Assembly: GCA_031553675.1 (NCBI GenBank) | Contig: JAVBLF010000025.1 | Location: 1-64,000, forward strand | Source of the DNA: JAVBLF01 sp031553675 | GTDB taxonomy: Bacteria > Bacillota > Clostridia > Christensenellales > CALWSW01 | DNA: 64,000 nucleotides | Direction: 5' to 3' | In this document: positions 44,505 through 51,766 of the stretch, in pieces | Layout: every line of letters starts with the position of its first letter | How positions within the stretch are numbered: position 1 is the stretch's first letter | Program-made: the position numbers and the translations under genes | Notes under the pieces: generated by a model | What the model was told of the DNA's origin: nothing | Seen by the model: only the letters and a program-made list of their open reading frames with translations | Database searches by the model: none

Positions 44505-44808
44505 TCCTCACGTCCAGAATAGGCTTCATCCACAAGGTAACACAGAATCGACTGCAAATCAAATGTTTTTAACTTGATGTTATAAAATATTTGACTCCGC
44601 GCGTTTTTCTGTTACAATGTAAGCAATTCGGTATGGTTGAGCCTGTCTCGTGTCTTGCCTTTGATGAATGTTCGCGTGAAGTTTGCTTGGCGTCTTTTTG
44701 GCATTTCTTTTGGATCGGTTTTGGCGAGTGTTCCGACAAAGCGCAATCGAGAACAGGATCTGGGCAGTCATACTGTCATGCCAGGCAGAAAGGATTGGAG
44801 GGCAAACC
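44505..44808. other. Divergent region between asparaginase II and the ROK gene
   Basis: AT-rich near 44560-44600. A plus-strand promoter TTGACT (44591-44596), 16 bases, TACAAT (44613-44618) is clear. A loose inverted repeat TTTTAAC...GTTATAAAA lies around 44571-44588, a weak candidate ROK operator. The remaining ~190 bases to 44808 form an mRNA leader with no recognised motif. Confidence 0.45.
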
Positions 44809-44862
44809 ATGAAACACGTTGTTTGGAGGCGCGACGGACGCTTGCTGCTTCTCGTGGTTTAA
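44809..44862 (+). CDS. Possible leader peptide upstream of the ROK gene (17 aa)
   Basis: ATG 44809 with GGAGGG six bases upstream opens a 17-codon frame, MKHVVWRRDGRLLLLVV, whose TAA (44860-44862) ends two bases before the ROK ATG. The ROK gene itself lacks a good ribosome site, so translation of the leader may deliver ribosomes to it. The Leu/Val-rich end could also allow attenuation. Unproven. Confidence 0.4.
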   Translation: MKHVVWRRDGRLLLLVV

Positions 44863-44864
44863 GC

Positions 44865-46064
44865 ATGGAAAGCAAAGCAGCGACGGGGCATGCCTATGCC
44901 CAAATCAAATTGAACAACCTCGTTCGGGTCTACAACCTCATCCGCGAGAAGAAAGCCATTTCCCGCAGTAGCCTGGCGCGCGAAACCGGCATGAGCGCGA
45001 TGAGCATGACGCGCATTTGCGCACAGTTGATCGAGGCCGGATTGGTGAGCGAAACCGCCGATCCCGCCAAGGGAATTGGTCGTAAAACGCTCATTTTGCG
45101 CCCGATCGTCGAGGCGATGTACTGTGCCTGCCTCGCCATCGACGTTGAATTCACGCAATTTGCGATCTTCGATGCGATGGGGCAATGTGTAGCCTACGCC
45201 GATCTGCTTGCGACAATCGACATGACCTTTTTCGACATCATCGATGCGGCGGTGCGGCGTCTGCCCGAACTCCTTCGTGAAGCAGGGATCGATGGAAACG
45301 CGCTGGCATCGGTCGGCATCAGCTGCGTGGGAAGCGTGGAAAAGGACGTGCTCACCTTTGTGCCGCAGTTCAACTGGAGCGAGGTACCGGCCCGCGCGTA
45401 TGCCGAAGAAGCGTTCGGGCTGCCTGTCCTCATCGAGAACGACTGCAAAACCGGACTCGTCGGCGCGACTGCCAACCGCGATGGCTTGCAGACGACAAGC
45501 AACGTCGTCTACATTAAGATCGGGAAGCGCGGCGTGGGAAGCGCGGCGATCGTCAACGGCCAGCTCTTGCGCGGCGCCAACAACGTCGCGGGCGAGATCG
45601 GCCACATCACCGTCGATAAATCCGGCATGCGTTGCGACTGCGGGCGGCGCGGGTGCTTACAAACCTTCCTTGCCGAACAGTTTTTGCTGCTTCGCGCACA
45701 GGAGCTCGATTCTTCCTTCGTCAGCCTGGGCCGCATCTTCGACGCCGCTTCCAAAGGCAGCGTGCCGGCGATCGCGTTTCTGCACCAGATCAACGAATAC
45801 ATCAACATCGCGCTCAACATCGTGGCTTGCGTCTACAACCCTGAGCTCATCCTGCTCGACAACCGATACCTTTCCGAGTACGGCGATTGGTACGCCCGCG
45901 CCACCGAAAAAATGCCCGACCTTCTGTTTCGCCCCATACTCGATCACGTCGAGGTGGAGTCCGTCGAGCGCGGAAAGATGGCGAGTCTCTACGGCATGTA
46001 CTGTCTCATGCAAAACGATTTGTTGCGGATTCGTCTGTCGCCACCCCCGAACGAAGGACAATGA
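44865..46064 (+). CDS. ROK-family transcriptional regulator
   Basis: 399 residues. N-terminal winged helix (VYNLIREKKAISRSSLARET, then GMSAMSMTRICAQLIEAGLV), then a ROK/sugar-kinase-like domain with the zinc motif CDCGRRGCLQTF. Conserved ROK sequence includes VNGQLLRGANNVAGEIGHI. ATG 44865 has only a weak ribosome site; the same frame continues upstream but without one. ROK regulators usually respond to sugars, yet the neighbours here are asparaginase and an amino-acid-type importer. Confidence 0.9.
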   Translation: MESKAATGHAYAQIKLNNLVRVYNLIREKKAISRSSLARETGMSAMSMTRICAQLIEAGLVSETADPAKGIGRKTLILRPIVEAMYCACLAIDVEFTQFAIFDAMGQCVAYADLLATIDMTFFDIIDAAVRRLPELLREAGIDGNALASVGISCVGSVEKDVLTFVPQFNWSEVPARAYAEEAFGLPVLIENDCKTGLVGATANRDGLQTTSNVVYIKIGKRGVGSAAIVNGQLLRGANNVAGEIGHITVDKSGMRCDCGRRGCLQTFLAEQFLLLRAQELDSSFVSLGRIFDAASKGSVPAIAFLHQINEYINIALNIVACVYNPELILLDNRYLSEYGDWYARATEKMPDLLFRPILDHVEVESVERGKMASLYGMYCLMQNDLLRIRLSPPPNEGQ

Positions 46065-46137
46065 AAGGGAAGATGGCGATTTCACTTCATCTGCGCTTGC
46101 TGCGACCTGTGATTTATTATCATCTTGTTATTAACGA

Positions 46138-46166
46138 TTGACACCGAACACGGCAACGTATATCAT
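46138..46166 (+). promoter_or_regulatory. Promoter of the amino-acid ABC operon
   Basis: Perfect TTGACA (46138-46143), 17-base spacer, TATCAT (46161-46166), about 130 bases before the binding-protein gene. Confidence 0.8.
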
Positions 46167-46294
46167 AGAGGATAGCTGAAAGTTCTTTGAGCCAATCTTG
46201 CACCCCGTTCCGTTTTCTCCGGTTTTCTTTGTATCCCCGCGACGGGCGCGTTCTCTCCCAAAACAAGTCTTTTTGTAAACGAGGAGGATTCATC

Positions 46295-47155
46295 ATGAAA
46301 AAAGCATTGGCTGTTCTCTTGACGCTTGCGATGATATCCAGCTCCCTGCTTTTCGGGTGCGCACCGGCTTCGTCAGACAAAGCATCCGGCGACGCGCAGC
46401 CGGCCGGAAGCGGCAGCCCCACGATCGATCGCATCCTGGAGAGCGGCAAGATCCGCATCGGAATCGCGCTCAATGGCCCGCCGATTGGATTCCGCGACGA
46501 CGCGGGTACCCCCAGTGGCTACGACGTCGATTTCGCGACCAAACTCGCGGAATCGCTCGGTGGCGAAGATCAAAAGCTCGAAATCGAGTGGGTGGACGTC
46601 GATGGTGAAACCCGCATTCCCGCGCTGACCAGCGGCCGCGTTGACATCGTATTTGCGAACATCACAGGGCGCCTCGATCGCGCCAAACTGATCGACTTTT
46701 CCATCCCCTACCTGATGGCGGGCATCAAGATGTTGACTCCGGCCGGATCGCCTTACAAAACGGTTGAGGATCTCAACAAGACCGGCGTCAAAGTTGTCGT
46801 CGCGCGCGGTACGACGGGCGAAGAGCTCGCGCTCAAATATGCGCCGAGCGCGGAAATCATCTACGTGCCAAACTTCACGGACCAGCTTCTCCAGCTCGAA
46901 CAGGGCAAAGCGGACGCTGCTTTCGAAGACAGCGGCCTCATCGACTACGCCGCGATGCAGTCGAACGGCAAACTCGAAGCCCAGGAAAAACGCTATACTT
47001 CCGATCCCATTTGCATCGGCTTGCCGAAAGGCGATCTCGAGTTTGTCCGCTGGGTCGATATGTTCGTCTCCTGGCAAATCACCCAGGGCTTCCAGGCCGA
47101 AACCTATGAGAAATGGTGGGGCGTGAAGCCGGATGAAATGAAGGCGCTCTGGTAA
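46295..47155 (+). CDS. ABC transporter substrate-binding lipoprotein (amino-acid type)
   Basis: 286 residues, family 3 solute-binding protein. Lipoprotein signal peptide with lipobox LLFGC near residue 22, then a Ser/Gly/Ala linker. Domain motifs: GKIRIGIALNGPPIGFRDD, GYDVDFATKLAE, DIVFANITGRLDRAKLIDFS. GAGGAGG precedes ATG 46295. Ligand likely a polar amino acid or related compound; not determined. Confidence 0.92.
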   Translation: MKKALAVLLTLAMISSSLLFGCAPASSDKASGDAQPAGSGSPTIDRILESGKIRIGIALNGPPIGFRDDAGTPSGYDVDFATKLAESLGGEDQKLEIEWVDVDGETRIPALTSGRVDIVFANITGRLDRAKLIDFSIPYLMAGIKMLTPAGSPYKTVEDLNKTGVKVVVARGTTGEELALKYAPSAEIIYVPNFTDQLLQLEQGKADAAFEDSGLIDYAAMQSNGKLEAQEKRYTSDPICIGLPKGDLEFVRWVDMFVSWQITQGFQAETYEKWWGVKPDEMKALW

Positions 47156-47215
47156 AGATTGCAGGCGCAACGTATTTTGGGCAGCTGGATTTGCGTTATG
47201 ACAGGCTGCCTTCGC

Positions 47216-47252
47216 CGAGTGGGTCGGAAGCTTTGTGCGACCGGCCCACTCG
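47216..47252 (+). promoter_or_regulatory. Stable mRNA hairpin between binding protein and permease genes
   Basis: CGAGTGGGTCGG (47216-47227) pairs with CCGGCCCACTCG (47241-47252), 12 bp with one wobble. A smaller GGCAGC/GCTGCC pair lies at 47180-47210. In such operons intergenic hairpins commonly raise binding-protein over permease levels. Confidence 0.6.
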
Positions 47253-47317
47253 CAATCAGACGGCATTGCGCGTGAGAAACGAAACAAGCTGGCAGCAGCC
47301 GAAAGCGAGTGGAATGG

Positions 47318-47977
47318 ATGTATAAGCTCAATTTTCGTTTTCTTTCCAAATACGCTCCCCTCTTGCTGGAAGGCGCGAGCCGAACGCTCCTCATCGTCGT
47401 GTTTTCGCTCTTTTTCAGCTTTGTATTGGGCTTGATCGTCGCGCTCATGCGGCGATCGAATCACAAAGGACTCCAACGGATCGGCGCAGCATGGGTTGAT
47501 TTTCTGCGCAATACGCCCTTCCTTGTTCAGCTTCTTTTCATGTTCTATGGCCTTCCCGTTCTCGGCATCCAAACCGACCCCATCATCACGTCGATCATCG
47601 CGCTTTCGATCAATTCGAGCGCGCCCAACTGCGAAGTGATTCGCGCAGGGCTGCTCGCGGTCAAAAAGGGCTACTACGAATGTGCCGCCGCGCTGGGTTT
47701 TTCCCCGATGCAAACCTTGCGCTATGTCGTGCTTCCCGTGTCGCTGCGTTTGGCGTTTAAGCCTCTGACGAGCAACTTCATCAACCTCGTGCTCACGTCT
47801 GCCGTCGCGTTTTCGGTCACGGCAGTCGAAACGATGGGCGCCGCCAAGACCATCGCGGCACGCACCTCCCGTCCATTCGAGGTGTATCTGCTCATTTTGT
47901 TGAGCTACTGCGTCTTCACCTTTTTCATCTCCTTTGTCGCGAAAGCCATTGACAGACGCATTTCCATTACACTGTAG
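47318..47977 (+). CDS. Amino-acid ABC transporter permease 1
   Basis: 219 residues, HisM/GlnP-like. Five or so membrane segments; N-terminal LLLEGASRTLLIVVFSLFFS and DFLRNTPFLVQLLFMFYGLP are the family hallmarks. The EAA-like loop reads ECAAALGFSPMQTLRYVVLP. ATG 47318 is likely; GTG 47309 in frame is an alternative. Confidence 0.92.
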   Translation: MYKLNFRFLSKYAPLLLEGASRTLLIVVFSLFFSFVLGLIVALMRRSNHKGLQRIGAAWVDFLRNTPFLVQLLFMFYGLPVLGIQTDPIITSIIALSINSSAPNCEVIRAGLLAVKKGYYECAAALGFSPMQTLRYVVLPVSLRLAFKPLTSNFINLVLTSAVAFSVTAVETMGAAKTIAARTSRPFEVYLLILLSYCVFTFFISFVAKAIDRRISITL

Positions 47978-47988
47978 GAGGTGAAGGA

Positions 47989-48651
47989 ATGAACGCAGTA
48001 CAAACATCACTGACTTGGAACGACGCGATGCAATTTGTGCGCGCGACGGGCGTCACTTTGTCGGTTACGCTGCTGTCGATCGCGATCGGCACCGTGATCG
48101 GCATCGGTCTCGGCCTGATCCGCTGCTCGAAAAACAAAGTCATCGGCATGCTTCCGCTCATCGTCATCGAACCGTTGCGCAATTCTCCCCTCGTCACGCA
48201 ATTGTTCCTGATCTTTTATGGCCTGCCTATGGTCACGCGCATCATGTTCGCCCCGTTTACGGCGGCGGTCATCGCGCTCTCGCTCAACACGGCTGCGTTT
48301 TTCGCCGTGCTGGTTCACAATTCCGTCAAAGCGATTCCCGCTTTGCAATGGGAATGCGGACTCGCGCTCGGACACAGCCGCACTTCGGTATTCATCCACA
48401 TCATCGCGCGCCAGGCCTTCCGCCTTCTCATTCCACAGGCCATTACGCTTTACATCAATCAACTGCAATGCTCATCGCTCGTCGCGCTCATCAGCCTCAT
48501 GGACATCACGAAAACCGGCGAGATCATCGCGCTGCGCACCTTGATGACCTTTGCGGTCTGGGGCATTGTATTCGTTCTGTATTATGCGCTCTCTTTTCCT
48601 CTGTCTCGGGTGGCTGTGCGGCTTGAGAAGAAATTCAGTTTTGCTTATTAG
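47989..48651 (+). CDS. Amino-acid ABC transporter permease 2
   Basis: 220 residues, paralog of the preceding permease. Family motifs: IEPLRNSPLVTQLFLIFYGL and the coupling loop ECGLALGHSRTSVFIHIIA. AGGAGGTG precedes ATG 47989. It forms the heteromeric membrane channel together with permease 1. Confidence 0.92.
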   Translation: MNAVQTSLTWNDAMQFVRATGVTLSVTLLSIAIGTVIGIGLGLIRCSKNKVIGMLPLIVIEPLRNSPLVTQLFLIFYGLPMVTRIMFAPFTAAVIALSLNTAAFFAVLVHNSVKAIPALQWECGLALGHSRTSVFIHIIARQAFRLLIPQAITLYINQLQCSSLVALISLMDITKTGEIIALRTLMTFAVWGIVFVLYYALSFPLSRVAVRLEKKFSFAY

Positions 48652-48671
48652 TAGGGAGGATGACGAATCGT

Positions 48672-49406
48672 ATGGCGATGATCGAAGTACAAAACATCAC
48701 AAAGAGTTTCGGAGATCTGACCGTGCTGCGCGATTTCTCCGTCAATTTTTCACAGGAAGGCGTCACCGTTCTCTTGGGTCCGAGCGGTACGGGCAAGAGC
48801 ACGTTGCTTCGCTGCATCAACGGACTGGAAAGCATCGACAAGGGCGATATCCTGGTCGACGGCAAGTCGGTCACGGTCAAAAGCAACCTGAAACCGATCC
48901 GGCTCTGTTGCGGCATGGTTTTCCAGCAAACGGTTCTGTTTCCCCACCTCGACGTCATGGGAAACATGATCCTAAGCCCCATCAAGCTGCTGAACATGAG
49001 CAAGAGCGACGCCATGGAAAAGGCGCGCTTCTACCTCGCGAAAGTCGGACTCAGCAACAAAGAAAACTCCCACCACAACGAGCTTTCCGGCGGCGAACAA
49101 CAGCGCGTCGCCATTGCGCGCGCCCTGATGATGAACCCCAAAGCACTCCTTCTCGACGAAATCACGTCCGCCCTCGACCCCGAAATGAGCAGCGAAGTGC
49201 TGCGCATTCTCGAGAATCTCGCCGCAGAGGGCGTTTGCATGCTCGTCGTGACGCACGAAATGTCGTTTGCGCGCCATGTCGCAAGCCGCGTGCTCTTTCT
49301 CGACAAAGGATCGCTCGTGTGCGATGAGACGAACGAACGATTTTTCTCCGAGGTGCGAAGGGAAAACGAGCGCATATCGAAGTTTTTGCAGTTCATTGGG
49401 GAATAA
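48672..49406 (+). CDS. Amino-acid ABC transporter ATP-binding protein
   Basis: 244 residues, GlnQ-like. Walker A GPSGTGKSTLL, Q-loop VFQQTVLFPHL, signature LSGGEQQRVAIARAL, Walker B ALLLDEITSALDP and switch His in VTHEMSFAR. GGGAGG abuts ATG 48660 with no spacer and is 12 bases from ATG 48672; I favour 48672. The binding protein, two permeases and this ATPase make a complete importer. Confidence 0.93.
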   Translation: MAMIEVQNITKSFGDLTVLRDFSVNFSQEGVTVLLGPSGTGKSTLLRCINGLESIDKGDILVDGKSVTVKSNLKPIRLCCGMVFQQTVLFPHLDVMGNMILSPIKLLNMSKSDAMEKARFYLAKVGLSNKENSHHNELSGGEQQRVAIARALMMNPKALLLDEITSALDPEMSSEVLRILENLAAEGVCMLVVTHEMSFARHVASRVLFLDKGSLVCDETNERFFSEVRRENERISKFLQFIGE

Positions 49407-49419
49407 CGTTTAGGCTTTT

Positions 49420-49535
49420 TTCTCTTTCTTTTCTTGAAAGAAAAGAAACAAAAGAACTTTCGTGCAGTCCGTATCTTCGATTCGGACTTCTTGCCCCGAA
49501 ACACCCGCCACGCCCATGGCGGGTGTTTCGTTGTG
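49420..49535 (+). repeat. Family B structured repeat, copy B4
   Basis: Three hairpins as in B3: TTTCTTTTCTT (49425-49435) with AAGAAAAGAAA (49438-49448); AGTCCG (49466-49471) with CGGACT (49483-49488); CGAAACACCCGCCA (49497-49510) with TGGCGGGTGTTTCG (49517-49530). It lies directly after the importer operon and is nearly identical to B3. Confidence 0.8.
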
Positions 49536-49596
49536 GCTGGAAGCAGGATTCCCTTACCGGCTTCGACAAAGCTTTGTGAACGCCATTTGGTTCGGG

Positions 49597-49859
49597 AGCG
49601 TATTTCACGAGGGGACCGCAATAGGCTCTGGGCGCATCCGTGTTCGCGATCAAAGAGGGCTTTGCCGAGATTCGCGAAACGGCGCGGCGGCTTGCTCGAC
49701 GTTGAGCCGGGCGAGCCGGGGCATGCTAGGAGCGTATTTCACGAGGGGACCGCAAAAGGCTCTGGGCGCAATCGTGTTCGCGATCAAAGAGGGTTTGCCA
49801 AGATTCGCGAAACGGCGCGGCGGCTTGCTCGGCGTTGAGCCGGGCGAGCCGGGGCATGC
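49597..49859 (+). repeat. Tandem direct repeat, two ~130-base units
   Basis: Unit 1 49597-49726 and unit 2 49731-49859, offset 134 bases, very similar (AGCGTATTTCACGAGGGGAC at both starts, GGGCGAGCCGGGGCATGC at both ends). A reading frame runs through both, but no ribosome site or family was recognised, so I treat it as noncoding. The C4 repeat follows. Confidence 0.8.
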
Positions 49860-49876
49860 AACCCGGAGGGTTGCCC

Positions 49877-49913
49877 AAAAGTTTTTGCGCAGCTTTTTTC
49901 AAAAAGCGCGTTC
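49877..49913 (+). repeat. Family C dispersed repeat, copy C4
   Basis: Forward copy upstream of lonB: GTTTTTGCGCAGC, then the T-run/A-run hairpin and GCGCGTTC. The upstream TTCGCCC/GGGCGAA hairpin of C2, C3 and C5 is diverged here. Confidence 0.7.
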
Positions 49914-49967
49914 CCGCTGACGAAAAGTGCCATACTAGGAAAGCAAAAAGGCAGGGAGGTCTTCCAT

Positions 49968-51638
49968 ATGATGACGAACTTGGCAATGATCGTACAACTG
50001 TTCTGCTCACTGGCGATCGCGACGTATTTCGTCAGCCAATACCGGGCACAGCGGGCGACGAAGATCAACGTCCACCGAGGCGGAGAGCGAGAGATGGAGA
50101 AGCTGCGGCGGCAGCGAAGCCGTGTGCTGTCCCAGCCGCTGAGCGAGAAGACACGACCGCAGCGGCTCGATGAGATCGTCGGGCAGGCGGATGGAATACG
50201 CGCGCTGACGGCAGCCCTCTGTGGACCGAATCCACAGCACGTCATCATTTACGGACCGCCGGGCGTTGGAAAAACTTGCGCGGCTCGGCTGGTGCTCGAA
50301 GAGGCGAAGGCTTCGCAAGACACGCCGTTTCGACAGGACGCGCGTTTCGTCGAGATCGACGCGACTTGTGTGCGTTTTGACGAAAGGGCCATTGCGGATC
50401 CTCTAATTGGATCTGTTCACGATCCAATTTACCAGGGGGCAGGCGCGATGGGCGCGGCCGGCGTGCCGCAACCCAAGCCGGGCGCTGTCACGAAGGCGAA
50501 TGGCGGCGTCTTGTTTTTGGATGAGATTGGGGAGCTGCATCCGATCCAGATGAACAAGCTGCTCAAAGTTTTGGAAGACCGAAAGGTGTTTTTGGAGAGC
50601 GCGTACTACAGCCCCGACGACCCCAACATTCCGGCGCACATCCACGACATCTTCAAGAACGGCTTGCCTGCGGATTTTCGCTTGGTGGGCGCGACGACGT
50701 GTCGGCCGGAGGATTTGCCGGCGGCGATTCGTTCGCGTTGCCTGGAGATTTACTTTCGCGCGTTGCGGCCGGAAGAGCTGGCGTCGATTGCGATGCGGGC
50801 GGCCGAGGTGGCGAGCTGCACATTGGATGGGGTGTCGGCGGAGACGGCGGCCTCGTATGGCGAGAGCGGGCGCGACATCGTGAACATGATCCAATTGGCG
50901 GCGGGGGTCGCGATGCAGGCGGGGCGCGATGCGATCGAGGTCGAGGATCTCGAATGGGTGGCGGAGACTTGCCGGATGCGGCCACACAGCGAACAGAAGC
51001 TTTTGGAGCGTCGTCAGGTGGGCGCGGTCAATGGGCTGGCGGTGACGGGCGACGGGCGTGGCGTGATCATGGAGATCGAGGCGTCGGCGCGTCCGGTGGC
51101 GGCGGGGATGGGAAGGCTGCGCGTGACCGGCATCGTTGACGAGGAAGAGCTGGGCGGCAAGGGGCACACGGTGCGTCGCAAAAGCATGGCGTCGGCATCG
51201 GTCGAGAACGTGCTGACGGCGCTTCGCAATGTGACGGATTTGGATGCGCGGGATTTCGACTTGCACGTCAATTTTCCGGGCGGGACGCCGGTTGACGGTC
51301 CGAGCGCGGGCATCGCGATGGCACTCGCCTGCTACAGCGCCATGACGGAACGCGCGCCCGACTGCGCGATCGCGCTGACGGGGGAAGTGTCGATCCGCGG
51401 GCAAGTGCGACCGGTGGGCGGCGTGCGCGCGAAAATCGAAGCGGCGGCGCAGGCCGGTGCGAAACGGGTGATCATACCGGCGGAGAACTGGCGGGACGCG
51501 TTTGCGCGGCTGTCGATCGATGTGGTACCGGTGTCGGCGCTCGAGGAAGTGCTCGATCTGGCGCTCGATACCTTGCCGCCCAGACGCGGGTTTTCGTTGG
51601 CGACGGGCAAGCATATACGGGAAGAAGTTTCGGTGTGA
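49968..51638 (+). CDS. lonB: Lon protease LonB
   Basis: AAA+ serine protease, Bacillus LonB type. 556 residues. N-terminal membrane segment (MIVQLFCSLAIATYFV), then AAA+ with Walker A GPPGVGKTCA and Walker B GGVLFLDEIGELH, then the Lon protease domain with catalytic Ser446 in VDGPSAGIAM and Lys in GGVRAKIEAA. In Bacillus it acts in the forespore. ATG 49968 follows GGGAGGT. It is followed by lonA on the same strand. Confidence 0.94.
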   Translation: MMTNLAMIVQLFCSLAIATYFVSQYRAQRATKINVHRGGEREMEKLRRQRSRVLSQPLSEKTRPQRLDEIVGQADGIRALTAALCGPNPQHVIIYGPPGVGKTCAARLVLEEAKASQDTPFRQDARFVEIDATCVRFDERAIADPLIGSVHDPIYQGAGAMGAAGVPQPKPGAVTKANGGVLFLDEIGELHPIQMNKLLKVLEDRKVFLESAYYSPDDPNIPAHIHDIFKNGLPADFRLVGATTCRPEDLPAAIRSRCLEIYFRALRPEELASIAMRAAEVASCTLDGVSAETAASYGESGRDIVNMIQLAAGVAMQAGRDAIEVEDLEWVAETCRMRPHSEQKLLERRQVGAVNGLAVTGDGRGVIMEIEASARPVAAGMGRLRVTGIVDEEELGGKGHTVRRKSMASASVENVLTALRNVTDLDARDFDLHVNFPGGTPVDGPSAGIAMALACYSAMTERAPDCAIALTGEVSIRGQVRPVGGVRAKIEAAAQAGAKRVIIPAENWRDAFARLSIDVVPVSALEEVLDLALDTLPPRRGFSLATGKHIREEVSV

Positions 51639-51672
51639 TGGGAACGGAGCCTGTCGAACGCTGGTGAGACGC

Positions 51673-51702
51673 TTGCGATCCGACGCGCTGCGAGGGTATA
51701 AT
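51673..51702 (+). promoter_or_regulatory. Promoter of lonA
   Basis: TTGCGA (51673-51678), 18-base spacer, perfect TATAAT (51697-51702), just after the lonB stop. No CtsR- or HrcA-type operator recognised. Confidence 0.6.
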
Positions 51703-51766
51703 GATCGAAGATAGATATGCTTGCAAAAAAGTGTGAATGGAATCACGTGACATTCGGAGGATGATG

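Noticed and set aside
49462..49920. Open frame of 152 codons through the tandem repeats
   Set aside because: Runs through B4, both tandem units and C4, with no ribosome site; the apparent protein is a by-product of repeats.
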